NCBI RefSeq assembly: GCF_000240165.1
Contig: NC_017586.1
Coordinates: forward strand, 1,488,001 to 1,552,000
Direction: 5' to 3'
From: Streptantibioticus cattleyicolor NRRL 8057 = DSM 46488
GTDB taxonomy: Bacteria > Actinomycetota > Actinomycetes > Streptomycetales > Streptomycetaceae
Length of the DNA: 64,000 nucleotides
Shown here: positions 1 through 9,300 of the stretch, in pieces
How the letters are laid out: every line of letters starts with the position of its first letter
Numbering within the stretch: the stretch's first letter is position 1
Notes under the pieces: model-generated
What the model was told of the DNA's origin: nothing
Seen by the model: the letters and a program-made list of their open reading frames with translations, nothing else
The model's database searches: none
Made by a program: the position numbers and the translations under genes

Positions 1-1
1 G

Positions 2-187
2 ATGCAGTTGCTGGAGACGCAGGAGAGCAGGTGGTTCGCCTACAACGAGGGCCAGCGTGGCGGGCTGTTCGTCTCCGACCCCAAGGAGACCAGCATCCTG
101 CAACGGCGGTATGCCAGGATGCGTTCGCAGGCTCACACGCTCGAAGACTCCGTGAGTCTGTTGCGGCGAATGCGAGGAGCGCTATGA
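2..187 (+). CDS. HTH regulator with DUF5753, C-terminal end only
   Basis: The gene enters from the left edge, so only about 61 C-terminal residues are visible. The segment with FAYNEGQRGGLFVSDPKE and ILQRRYARMRSQA matches the usual end of Streptomyces XRE-type regulators that carry a DUF5753 ligand-like domain. Its stop overlaps the start of the next gene by 4 bp (ATGA), the normal arrangement of an HTH/DUF397 pair. The DNA-binding half lies outside the window, so the assignment depends on the tail and the partner gene. Confidence 0.7.
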   Translation: MQLLETQESRWFAYNEGQRGGLFVSDPKETSILQRRYARMRSQAHTLEDSVSLLRRMRGAL

Positions 188-444
188 GCAGCAGCGAACT
201 GGCCTGGTTCAAGAGCAGCTACAGCAGCAGCGGGGACGGCGACTGCATCGAGGTGGCCGTCTCCTGGCGCAAGTCGAGCTACAGCAGCGGTGGGGACGGC
301 GACTGCATAGAGGTGGCCGCGTGCCCCTCCCTCGTCCACGTACGCGACTCCAAGGACAAAGAGGGCCCCCAGCTCACCTTCTCCCCCTCCGCCTGGTCGG
401 ACTTCGTCGCGTTCGCGGCGGGGGCACCGTACGCGGAGAGGTGA
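184..444 (+). CDS. DUF397 small protein with duplicated core motif
   Basis: This 86-aa protein starts at the ATG that overlaps the upstream stop, indicating translational coupling to the HTH regulator. DUF397 proteins (BldB/WhiJ-associated family) normally carry one W-x-KSSYS-x-GxGxxCIEVA block followed by VxVRDSKD and a tail like FSPSAWSDFVAFA. Here the KSSYSSxGDGDCIEVA block occurs twice, at about residues 9-25 and 29-46, before the single VHVRDSKDKEGP block. The extra copy comes from an in-frame 60-bp duplication. Its role is inferred to be co-regulator of its HTH partner. Confidence 0.85.
   Translation: MSSSELAWFKSSYSSSGDGDCIEVAVSWRKSSYSSGGDGDCIEVAACPSLVHVRDSKDKEGPQLTFSPSAWSDFVAFAAGAPYAER
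211..320 (+). repeat. 60-bp tandem duplication inside DUF397 gene
   Basis: Positions 211-260 and 271-320 line up with an offset of exactly 60 bp and only a few mismatches. The period is a multiple of three, so the reading frame is kept and the CIEVA motif is doubled. Confidence 0.85.
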
Positions 445-671
445 GCCAGCGCCCCCCTGCTGACTGGGACGGGGCCGGGCTGGCGGGCTGCACTCGTGGC
501 GCTCAACGACGCCTGGACGCCCGGTTGGGTCGCAACCACCCCCGGGCAGACCAGGGAGCAGGCCGTCCTCCAGTGCTGACGGCCCCGGTCCGACCCCATC
601 GCGACGACTCTATGCGGTGGGTCTGACAACCCGGCCGGGTACGCATGCGCGCAGTTCGCCGCGGGAACAGG

Positions 672-701
672 AGCGGCAGACGAGTCGAGCGGTACGCCGG
701 G
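672..701 (-). repeat. att-like duplicate of the rnpB 3' end (left junction)
   Basis: These 30 bp match the 3' end of rnpB (14182-14211) in 29 of 30 positions and in the same orientation; the only mismatch is G at 691 against T at 14201. Similarity stops abruptly on both sides. A detached copy of an RNA gene's 3' end far from the intact gene is the classic footprint of site-specific integration. The rest of the 445-744 gap shows no convincing gene. Confidence 0.8.
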
Positions 702-744
702 AAAGCAGCGGGTGTCCATGCACGGACACCCGCTGCAACTGCTG

Positions 745-1089
745 CTACAGGAGCTTGTCCCGCGCCTCGGTCAGATACCGCCGCTCCTGCTCAGTGGTCA
801 CGGCCAAGGTGCCGCCTCCCTTCTCCACTAGCATGATCGACAGCGGAAGAATGCCGTCCAGCATGATGCTCATAGCCGGGTGGCCGACCTCAATGCGGTA
901 AGCAAGCATCTTTTGCACCAGCACCTCGAAGACCGGCATGTCGATATAGGACTCGTCGGCACCCGGAGTAAGCCCGCTCGGCACTTTCAGTACCGCAGCG
1001 GCAGCCTCGAGCATGCCCACATAGAGTTCACCCACCCGTGACGCCGGATTCCAGACGGTCTCGTCGCCCACTTCGAAGTAGTAGCTCAT
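745..1089 (-). CDS. DUF6086 family protein, candidate immunity protein
   Basis: A 114-aa protein starting MSYYFEVGDETVWNPASRVG, which resembles Streptomyces DUF6086 proteins as I recall them. I chose the ATG at 1089 because it overlaps the stop of the upstream truncated toxin gene by 4 bp (ATGA); another in-frame start lies three codons upstream. There is no signal peptide or membrane segment. The tight coupling directly downstream of a toxin C-terminus suggests an immunity protein, but that is inference from position, not from a known DUF6086 activity. Confidence 0.7.
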   Translation of the reverse strand: MSYYFEVGDETVWNPASRVGELYVGMLEAAAAVLKVPSGLTPGADESYIDMPVFEVLVQKMLAYRIEVGHPAMSIMLDGILPLSIMLVEKGGGTLAVTTEQERRYLTEARDKLL

Positions 1090-1304
1090 GACGGCCACTT
1101 TAGCCGGATGTCCACGCCCGGGAACTCGGCTCTCAACTCTCTGATCCTCTGCTCCACCAGGGCCCGCAGGCCAGGGTTGGCCGTGTTCACGGCAGGGTCG
1201 GTGAACCAGACCCCGATGGGCGCGTGCTCGTAGTGCTTGATGTAGCGCTGGGCCTCGATGTAGCTCCGCAGCTTCTTGTCAACCTGTTTGTTGACCCACC
1301 TGTC
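1086..1304 (-). pseudogene. Truncated polymorphic-toxin C-terminus (REase-fold-like)
   Basis: Reading leftwards from the IS end, an open frame of about 72 codons encodes VNKQVDKKLRSYIEAQRY, then APIGVWFTDPAVNTANPG, and ends IRLKWPS. This looks like the end of a restriction-endonuclease-fold toxin domain of an actinomycete polymorphic toxin. The N-terminal secretion and repeat parts are missing because the frame runs directly into the IS terminus at 1305. The stop is coupled to the DUF6086 start. Family assignment is from memory of similar tails and is moderate. Confidence 0.5.
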
Positions 1305-1331
1305 TGAGCTGCCCCGACTTTCGTAGAGTCC
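1305..1331 (+). repeat. IS3 element terminal inverted repeat (orfB end)
   Basis: Begins TGAGCTGCCCCGACTTTCG and pairs with 2581-2607 at 22 of 27 positions. It marks the outer boundary of the element on the toxin side. Confidence 0.85.
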
Positions 1332-1343
1332 GCGATCGTGTGA

Positions 1344-2267
1344 TCAAGCGGTCTGTGGGACTTGCTCCGGTCTCGCCCAGTACGCCTGTTCGTACTCGTC
1401 GGGTGGCAGGTAGCCGAGGGCGGAGTGGAGTCGTTCACCGTTGTACCACGCGACCCACTGGAAGACGGCCCGCTCGACTTCGTCGAAGTCCCGCCACGGG
1501 CCCTGATGCTCGATCAGTTCGGCCTTGAATGTGCCATTCAAGGCCTCGGCCATCGCGTTGTCGTACGAATCGGCGACGGAGCCCACGGACGCGGAGGCGC
1601 CGGCCTCGGCCAATCGCTCCGTATAGCGAATGGACACGTATTGCGACCCGCGGTCGCTGTGATGAATGAGGCCGGCGTCCTTCTTGATCTGCTGCCGCCA
1701 CAGCGCCATCTCCAGTGCGTCCAGCGGCAGGTCCGTGCGCATGTGGGTGGCGGCCTGCCAGCCCACGATCCGGCGGGAGTACGCGTCCAGGACGAACGCC
1801 ACGTAGACCCAGCCCGACCACGTGCGGATGTAGGTCAGGTCCGCCAACCACAGCTGGTTCGGCCGCTCGGCGGTGAACCGCCGGTTGACCAGATCCGGCG
1901 GACGCGGCGCGGTCGGCTCGGGGACCGTGGTGCGACGACGTTGCCCGCGGATGACGCCCTCGATCCCGAGCTCCCGCATCAGCCGCTCGACCGTGCAGCG
2001 GGCCACCGCGTGGCCGGCGCGGACCAGCGCGCGGGTGACCCGGCGGGCGCCGTAGGTGCGGCCGGAGTCCTCCCACGCGGCTGTGACCAGCGGAATCAGC
2101 TCTTCATCACGCAACCGGCGGGCGGACTTCGGTCGCGTCTTGCGCGCGAAGTACGTCGAGGGAGACAAGCCCAGCACCCGGCAGACGGGATCGACCCCGA
2201 GGCCCTTGTCTCGCAGGTGGTCGATCACCTGCTCGGCCTCGTCCGGGGACGGTCGATCTCCTGGGCA
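1344..2267 (-). CDS. IS3-family transposase OrfB (DDE integrase)
   Basis: About 308 codons reached by -1 frameshifting from orfA. The visible order is an HTH_21-like segment (VCRVLGLSPSTYFARK), then an rve integrase core with the first Asp in WLADLTYIRT, the second in LIHHSDRGSQY, and the catalytic Glu in NAMAEALNGTFKAELI, ending in the usual YNGERLHSALGYLPP. The slippery run is GTTTTTTG at 2273-2266. The frame stays open upstream to 2411, but that part is shadow of orfA. The element looks intact and potentially active. Confidence 0.88.
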   Translation of the reverse strand, partial: CPGDRPSPDEAEQVIDHLRDKGLGVDPVCRVLGLSPSTYFARKTRPKSARRLRDEELIPLVTAAWEDSGRTYGARRVTRALVRAGHAVARCTVERLMRELGIEGVIRGQRRRTTVPEPTAPRPPDLVNRRFTAERPNQLWLADLTYIRTWSGWVYVAFVLDAYSRRIVGWQAATHMRTDLPLDALEMALWRQQIKKDAGLIHHSDRGSQYVSIRYTERLAEAGASASVGSVADSYDNAMAEALNGTFKAELIEHQGPWRDFDEVERAVFQWVAWYNGERLHSALGYLPPDEYEQAYWARPEQVPQTA

Positions 2268-2536
2268 AAAAACACGCTGGCGGCCTTGAGAATCTCGTTG
2301 GCCCGCCTCAACTCGGCATTCTCTTTCCGGAGTTGCTTCAGCTCCTCCAGCTCGGAGCTGGTCAGGCGGTCGTCGCGCTCGCCGGCGTCGGCCTCGGCCT
2401 GGCGAACCCATGACCGCAGGGCCTCCTTGTGGATGCCGAGGTCGCGGGCGACATGCGTCACTGGGCGGCCGGTCGAGCGGACCTCGCGGACGGCGCGCTC
2501 GCGGAGTTCATCGGGGTACTTACGTGGTGCTGGCAC
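2225..2536 (-). CDS. IS3-family transposase OrfA (HTH_Tnp_1)
   Basis: This 103-aa protein begins MPAPRKYPDELRERAVREV. It has the helix-turn-helix VTHVARDLGIHKEALRSWV, followed by a leucine-zipper-like coiled coil (ELEELKQLRKENAELRRANE) and the usual ASVFFAQE end. It overlaps orfB; the hexa-T stretch at 2272-2267 is the likely frameshift site producing the fused OrfAB transposase. OrfA binds the terminal inverted repeats. Confidence 0.88.
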   Translation of the reverse strand: MPAPRKYPDELRERAVREVRSTGRPVTHVARDLGIHKEALRSWVRQAEADAGERDDRLTSSELEELKQLRKENAELRRANEILKAASVFFAQEIDRPRTRPSR

Positions 2537-2580
2537 TGCAGGTGGTTCTCCTTACGCCTGGATCGTAACCCAGGCTTCAA

Positions 2581-2607
2581 GGACTCCACGAAGATCAGTG
2601 CAGCTCA
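2581..2607 (-). repeat. IS3 element terminal inverted repeat (orfA end)
   Basis: The reverse complement begins TGAGCTGCACTGATCTTCG and matches the other terminus at 22 of 27 positions. It marks the boundary next to the truncated methylase remnant. Confidence 0.85.
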
Positions 2608-3358
2608 ACATGCTGTGCATTCCCTGGCTTTGGCAGACAACCGCGCTACTGCTTTGAATGCCGGCTTCTGGGCGTCCCTTCCGCTGGATTATCTGCTGCG
2701 GATCACTGGCCGCTCCGATCTGCAGGTCACCGAGGCGCTCAGGATGCCCGCCGCCGTTACTGACCATCCCCTCGCGCATCCGCTTCTGCTGCGTACCTTG
2801 CGCCTGAACTGCCTAACCGAGGCATACGGTCCACTGTGGCAAGAGCTCTATCACCCCACCTGGCCGCACTACGAGAACTGGGCCACCAGCTGGCCCGAGA
2901 CGGTAGCGCCGCTCGCAGTCTCGCTCGCCCCTACATGGAGCACCAGGACCCCGCTGCGCACCGAGCTGGAGCGCCGTGCCGCTTTGGTCGAGCTCGACGC
3001 CCTGGTCTCGGTCTGGCTTGGTATCACGGCCGACCAACTGGTCGCGATCTACTCCTCGCGCTACGGCGTGCTGTTTGAGCGGGAGGCCGAGATGTGGTTC
3101 GACGGGGCCGGCCGCCGGCTCGCTCGCGACCCGTACGCCTACGGTCATGGCCAGGTCAAGGAGCACTTCCAGCAGTTCGAGGCGTATCGGCAAGACCCGA
3201 CCAACGCTCCCGTCCCTGAGGGCTACACGACTCCCTTCTACAAAGCCGACCGTGAGAAAGAAATGCGCGAGGCGCACGCCTATTTCCAGAAGCGACTCGA
3301 CGACGCGATCGCCCGCGGTGAGTGGGACCCGGTGAAGCAGGAGGTGCCCAAGCCGTGA
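2608..3358 (+). pseudogene. C-terminal remnant of a defence DNA methylase-like gene
   Basis: From the IS border an open frame of about 249 codons runs in the helicase direction and ends at a GTGA overlap with the helicase start. Segments such as GFWASLPLDYLLRITGRSDLQ and VSVWLGITADQLVAIYSSRYG resemble the tail of large Eco57I/DrmMI-type adenine methylases found in front of DISARM-like helicases. No SAM-binding or NPPY motif remains because the N-terminal part is gone. The frame's first residues come from IS sequence, so no native start exists. The methylase identity is inferred from position and tail character. Confidence 0.55.
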
Positions 3359-6300
3359 GGCCGACGCTGCAAGCACGCGGGCTCAAGGAGAGTCTGCTGC
3401 AGTATCTGTCCACCACGTACGCGCTCACCGACGAGGGGGCGCGGGAGGCGCTGCACCGGTTCCTCGGGGACGAGACCTCCGGCATGTTCCGGGGTCCGTA
3501 CCTGCGGATCCGAACGCCCTTCACCGTCGCCGACGAGACATGGCGCAAGCACCTGGAGTGGCAACGGGAGGGGTTCCGGCCGTACGCGCACCAGGCAGTC
3601 GCGTTCGCGCGGCTGAGCTCCGCGCACGGCCATACCCCACAGCCGACGCTGGTCACCACGGGTACCGGTTCCGGTAAGACGGAGTCGTTCCTCTACCCCG
3701 TGCTCGACCACTGCCGCCGGGAGCGCGAGGCGGGCAATACGGGCGTCAAAGCGGTGTTCCTCTACCCGATGAACGCCCTCGCCACGGATCAGGCGCAGCG
3801 CATCAACGAGTTGCTCACGCAGAACGCCGAACTGGGCAAGTTGTCGGCCGGGTTGTACATCGGTGAGCGGGCTGCGACGCAGTACGAGAAGGTGCTGACG
3901 CGGCGCTCGGACATGCAGCTGTCGCCGCCGGACATCCTGATAACGAACTACAAGATGCTGGACCTTCTCCTCCAGCGCGCCGACGACGCGCCGCTGTGGC
4001 GGGAGTCGGGCATCCGCTACGTCGTCGTGGACGAGTTCCACACCTACGACGGCGCGCAGGGCACGGACGTCGGGATGCTGCTGCGGCGACTCGCAGCAGC
4101 CGTGGGCGCGTCCGAGGAAGGCCGGCCGCTGGGGAAGATCTGTCCGGTGGCGACCTCCGCGACGCTGGCGTCGGGCACGGACGAGGACGGTGTGGCGCGT
4201 CTGCTGGAGGTGGCCACGCATGTCTTCGGGACGGAGTTCACTCCCGACGCGATCGTCGGGGAGAACCGGCTGTCGGTGGACGAGTTTCTCCCTCTCGGGG
4301 AGGTGACGTTGCAGCCGATGCCGACGCCGGAGGAGTTGCTGGCGTTGCCCGATCCGTCGTCCGGGGACGAGGCGTTGCTGGATCTGATCGAGAAAGTGAC
4401 GGGCGTCCGTGACCTCGATCCCTTCACGCTCGGCGGGAATCTCAAGCGGCATCTGTTCACCCGTGCGGTGATGCAGGCGCTGGGTGGTGAGGTGAAGACC
4501 AGCGCCGAGGTGCTGGATGTGATGTGGCGAGCCGGGGCTGCGGGCTGGTCCGAGGCGGTGACCCGGCAGCCGGAGAAGGCTGCGGAGGCACTGGCACGGT
4601 TCGTCGCACTGCTGTCCTACGCACGGGATGCGGATTCCTCGCCCCAGGAGCCACGGCCGTTTGTTCACGTGGAGGTGCATCAGTGGGCGCGTTCGGTGTC
4701 GCGGCTGCTGCGCGGGGTGCTGCCGTGGCCAAAGGCGGAGTTCCGCTGGGACGCGGCCGGGATGGCGGACGCCGGAGCGGCCGACAGCGGCCGTACGGCG
4801 CCGGTGACGACAGCGACGTCGGGGCAGAACGCGAACCTGTTCCTGCCGGCGGTCTACTGCCGTGATTGCGGGCGGTCGGGCTGGGCGGTGTTCTCGCCCG
4901 AGAGTGACGACCACGACGTCCAGTTCGACACGTACAAGATCCGGCGAGCCTCGCTGGGCCAGGACAAGGTGCGGGTGCGGAACCTGATCGCCGCGACGAA
5001 CCATGAGGCCCGTGAGGGTTCCGGCGCGGCACTGCTCACGGCGGCCAGCGGCAAGCAGGGTCCGGCCGCCTCGCAGGGGGCGGGCGGCATCCTGATGGTG
5101 CTGGACGGCACGCGCAAGCGGCTGCGGCTGCCCGATCCGCTCAACGACTACGACCGGGAGACGAAGGAGCCGCGGCTGACGGCTCGTGACTCGGCGTTCG
5201 TGCTGGTGAACTTCGGGGAGACGGCGAATACGGCGGCCAAGGAGGACTGGTGTCCGGCATGCGGTGAGCGCAACGCGATCCGCTACCTGGGTACCGGTGC
5301 CGCGGCGATGGCCGCGGCGTCGATCACCCAGCTGTTCACCGGCGGGGAGCTCGACAAGAAGCTTCGCGAGGACAAAACGCTGATGTTCAACGACTCGGTG
5401 CAGGACGCCGCGCACCGGGCCGGATTCGTCGCGAACCGCTCCTACACCTTCTCGCTGCGCGCGCTGCTCGCCGAGCATCTGCGCCACGATGAGCCGACCG
5501 CGTTGAACGATCTGCTCGCGAACGTTGTCGAGGCGACGACGGACAAGGACACCCTCTCCGCGGTGGTGCCACCGGACTTGCACGGGTTCAAGGGCGTGGA
5601 CCGGCTGCTGTCCGGCCAAGGCCGTGGCGGCGACCTGAAGACATGGCGGCTGATCGGTCAGCGGCTGGCGTTCGAGGCGCTGATGGAGTTCGGGTTCCGC
5701 TCCCGTAACGGCCGCACACTTGAGCTGACCCGGACCGCCGCCGCGCAGGTGCGCATCGACGACCCGTCGGCCGTGACCGCGCTGGTCAGGCAGGTGCATG
5801 AGGAGTGCGTGCGCGACGGGCTGCCGCTGGTGGTGCAGGACGACGCCCGGTATCTGGCGTTCGTACGCATCTTCCTGGAGCGGCTGCGCACCCGTGGTGC
5901 CGTAGCCCATCAGTGGCTGGACAAGTACATCGACGAGGCGGGCACCAGCCGGTACTTCATCTGGGGCAAGCGGGCACCGGGTATGCGTGCCTTCCCCAGA
6001 GGGATCGCCGCCCCGGTATTTCTCCTCGGTCAGCCGAAGAACGGCAGCGAGTTCGACTTCGCGACCGGCAGGCTGTCCTGGTACGAGCGGTGGGCGGGAC
6101 GGTGCCTGGAGCTGCCCCGTGAGCTGATGCCGGAGCTGTGGAGCAGGCTGTTGCCCGAACTCGCCTCGATGGGCCTGCTGTCGGTGCGTACGCCGAATGA
6201 CACTTCGGTGCGGGTGTACGGGCTCAAGCCCGGCAACATCGAGGCCCGGCTGCTGGACGACGCGCAGGTCCGGGTCTCGTATGTGCGCTGCCCGGTGTGC

Positions 6301-9300
6301 TTCTGGGAGCAGACGGTGCACCCGTCGCTGCTGGACCAGTGGCATGGCCAGCCCTGCCCCTTCTACCGGTGCCGCAAGGGCCGCCTGGTAGCCGGCGACC
6401 GGCCCGAGGGCCTCGGGATACACCACCGCGACCGCGACTACACCAACGACTACTACCGGCGCCTGTACCTCAAGGCGGGCACCTATCAGGTGGTCACGGC
6501 CGAGCACACCGGCATGCTCACGCGGCACCAGCGGGAGAAGGTCGAGGAAGCGTTCAAGCGCGGCGGGGGCTTCAAAGACCCCAATGTGCTCTCCTGCACA
6601 CCGACGCTGGAGATGGGCATCGACATCGGTGACCTGTCAGCCGTCGTACTGGCCGCGTTGCCGCGCCGCCCGGCCTCCTACGCACAGCAGGTCGGGCGGG
6701 CCGGGCGCCGCACCGGCAATGCCTTCCTGCTGACCATCCCGGACCGGCGGCGGCGCGATCTGTACTTCCTGGAGCGCCCCAAGGACCTGATCGCCGGCAC
6801 CATCGTGCCGCCCGGCTGCTATCTGTCCGCCGTGGAGATCCTGCGCCGGCAGTACCTGGCGCACCTGCTCGATCTGGCCGCCGCCGGCCGCCTGGTGCGA
6901 GCGGACGGCATCGTGCTGCGCGCGCTGCCGCACAAGGCACCCCGCCTGTTCGGGCCGTCGGGGTACCTGGCCGATCTGGTCGAGGTGGCCATCGCGCAGG
7001 GCGAGGAGCTGGTCAAGGGGTTTTTGCGGCTGTTTCCGACGGGCGTCAGCGACCAGGCCAAGGCCGACCTGGCGGCGTACGCGACCCATGGCCTGCGCAG
7101 CGCGGTGGAGGAGGCCGAACGCGAGTGGCGGCGCGCCGAGGACGCCTTGCGGGCGCGGCTGCGTGACATCGACGAGGCTCACGGCGAGTTGCACGACTCC
7201 GATCCCGACCAGGCCCGGCAGAAGGCGGAGCTGGACGCTGAACGACGCGGTGTGGGCAGGCAGTTGCTGCGCTTGGGCGACACCTCGGCGCAGAGCGCGC
7301 TGTGCGACCTTGGGCTGCTGCCGAACTACGCGCTGATCGACTCGGCGACGACGCTGTCGGCAACCCTGTACGGCGAAGACGGCATCGATCCGAAGACCGG
7401 CAAGGTGGTGTACTCCTCCGAGACCGTCTCCTACGAGCGGCCCCGTCGCTTGGCGATTCAGGAGCTGGCGCCGGGCAACACCTTCTACGTCAACGGCTAC
7501 CGCCATGAGATCACCGGCCTGGAACTGTCCACCGGCGGGCGTCAGGAGTGGCGGACTTGGCGAGTGTGTCCGGGCTGCGGCTACGTACGCACCGAGAACG
7601 CCGCCGAGGACCGCTCTCCGTGCCCTCGCTGCAAGACCAGCCAGATCGCCGACGACGGCTCCTGCCTGTTCCAGGTCGTCGAGCCGGCCACCGTGACCTC
7701 GCGCGACAAGCGCGAGGACGCCCGGATCCGGGACGACAAGGACGACCGTGACCGCCGCGCGTACACCGTTGTGGACGCGGTCGATATTCCGGTCGAGAAG
7801 ATCGAGCGGGGTCTGTCCTGGCGGCACGACCGGGAGACGTTCGGCGTGGACTACTGCCGCACCGCGGTGATCCGCCGGATCAACGTAGGGCCGGTCCGCT
7901 ATGACGTGCCGGCCCGCGACGACTTCGCCGGCCACCTGGTCCGCCTCAACCCCTTCCATGTGTGCACCGCGTGTGGTGCCGCCTCGGCGGACGGCCGTCC
8001 GGTCTTCGACCACGACACCGATGCCCTGGACTCTGCCGCGGCCCGTGCCCCGCAGCTCAAGCACCACCGCCCGTGGTGCCCGCTGCGCCGCGGGAAGAAA
8101 GACGGCGTCACGCAGGAGCAGGTACTGCTCGCGCACCAGCTGCAGACCGAGGCCCTGCGGATCCTCATCCCGGCGGCGACTGCGGACGTGGACGCACGGG
8201 TGCACTCCTTCCGGGCCGCCCTGCGACTGGGCGTGGACCTGCACTTCGGCGGCGACCCGCAGCACCTGGACACCACGGTGGCATCCATGCCGGACCTCGA
8301 CAGCGGCGAGCGCCGCTGGTTCCTGGTGCTCTTCGACTCTCTACCGGGCGGCACCGGCTACCTGGACCGGCTCACCGACCGCCACGCCTTCCGGGACACC
8401 CTTGCGCGGGCGTACGAACAGCTCACAGCATGTCCCTGCGCGGAAGAACAGCGGCGCGCCTGCCACCGCTGCCTGCACCGCTACACCCCCGAGCAGTTCC
8501 AGGACGTCGTCTCCCGGCAGGCGGCACTCACCGTGCTGGAATCGCTGCTGTTCAAGAGGGATGGCGAGGATGGCTGGGACGTCAGCGATGTGGAGCACAC
8601 CGGGCTGGTCGGACTGGACGCCCAGGTCGAATCCGACCTGGAAGCCCGCTTCCTGGCCGCCCTGCGGGACTGGGTGAAGGTCACCGACGACGCGGCCCTG
8701 GACGAGGACGGTCACGCCAGCGGGCATCTGCGGTTCACCGATGGCTCGGACATCATGCACTGGCGGCTCACTGCCCAACGGCAGCTGGAGGGAACCCGTA
8801 CGGACTTCACCTTCACCCGGGTCGGCGGGCCGACGCAGAGCGTCCACGTCTATCTCGAAGGTTTCCGCTTCCACGCCACCCGGGAGCACAACCTCATCGC
8901 GAAGAACGCCGCTCAGCGCACCCGCCTTCGCGCCGACGGGACGATCGTCTTCCAGATCACCTGGGCGGACATCGACCTGTTCGAGCAGCGTCCCACCCGT
9001 ACCAAGGCCGTCTGGCCGCCGTACCGGGGGACCGCCCAGGAGCAGGCCAAGGCCGCGTACGAGCAGTACGGAGGCAACCGCGCCCACCTCGGCGAAGCCG
9101 TGTTCACCAACCCCATCGACACGCTCATCGCCTACCTGCGCGATCCCGACGGCGAGCGCTGGGCCCGCCGCGCCCGCGCCCTGGTCACCGGCCTGACCGC
9201 CGTACCCGACACGACCGCTGTGGCTGCGACCAGCCGACGCAGCGAGCTCGTCGCCGCACTGCGTGACCAGCTCGCCTCTCTCGCGCCCGGCGAGCATCAC

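Larger units (their letters stand above)
1305..2607 (-). mobile_element. IS3-family insertion sequence
   Basis: The 1303-bp element carries overlapping orfA and orfB on the minus strand and imperfect 27-bp terminal inverted repeats (1305-1331 and 2581-2607, 22 of 27 matching), each beginning TGAGCTGC. The size and two-ORF frameshift organisation are standard for IS3. No 3-4 bp target duplication is visible: the left flank ends in GTC and the right flank begins with ACA. The flanks are truncated pieces of two unrelated genes, which points to a deletion next to the element. Confidence 0.9.

Noticed and set aside
445-671. Possible gene after the first DUF397 gene
   Set aside because: Open frames here are short and without start sites or recognisable composition; treated as noncoding junction DNA.
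3280-6528. Long antisense open frame (over 1000 codons) opposite the helicase gene
   Set aside because: It is Arg/Pro/His/Val-rich without any domain; long antisense frames are expected in high-GC DNA and the plus-strand helicase motifs are unambiguous.
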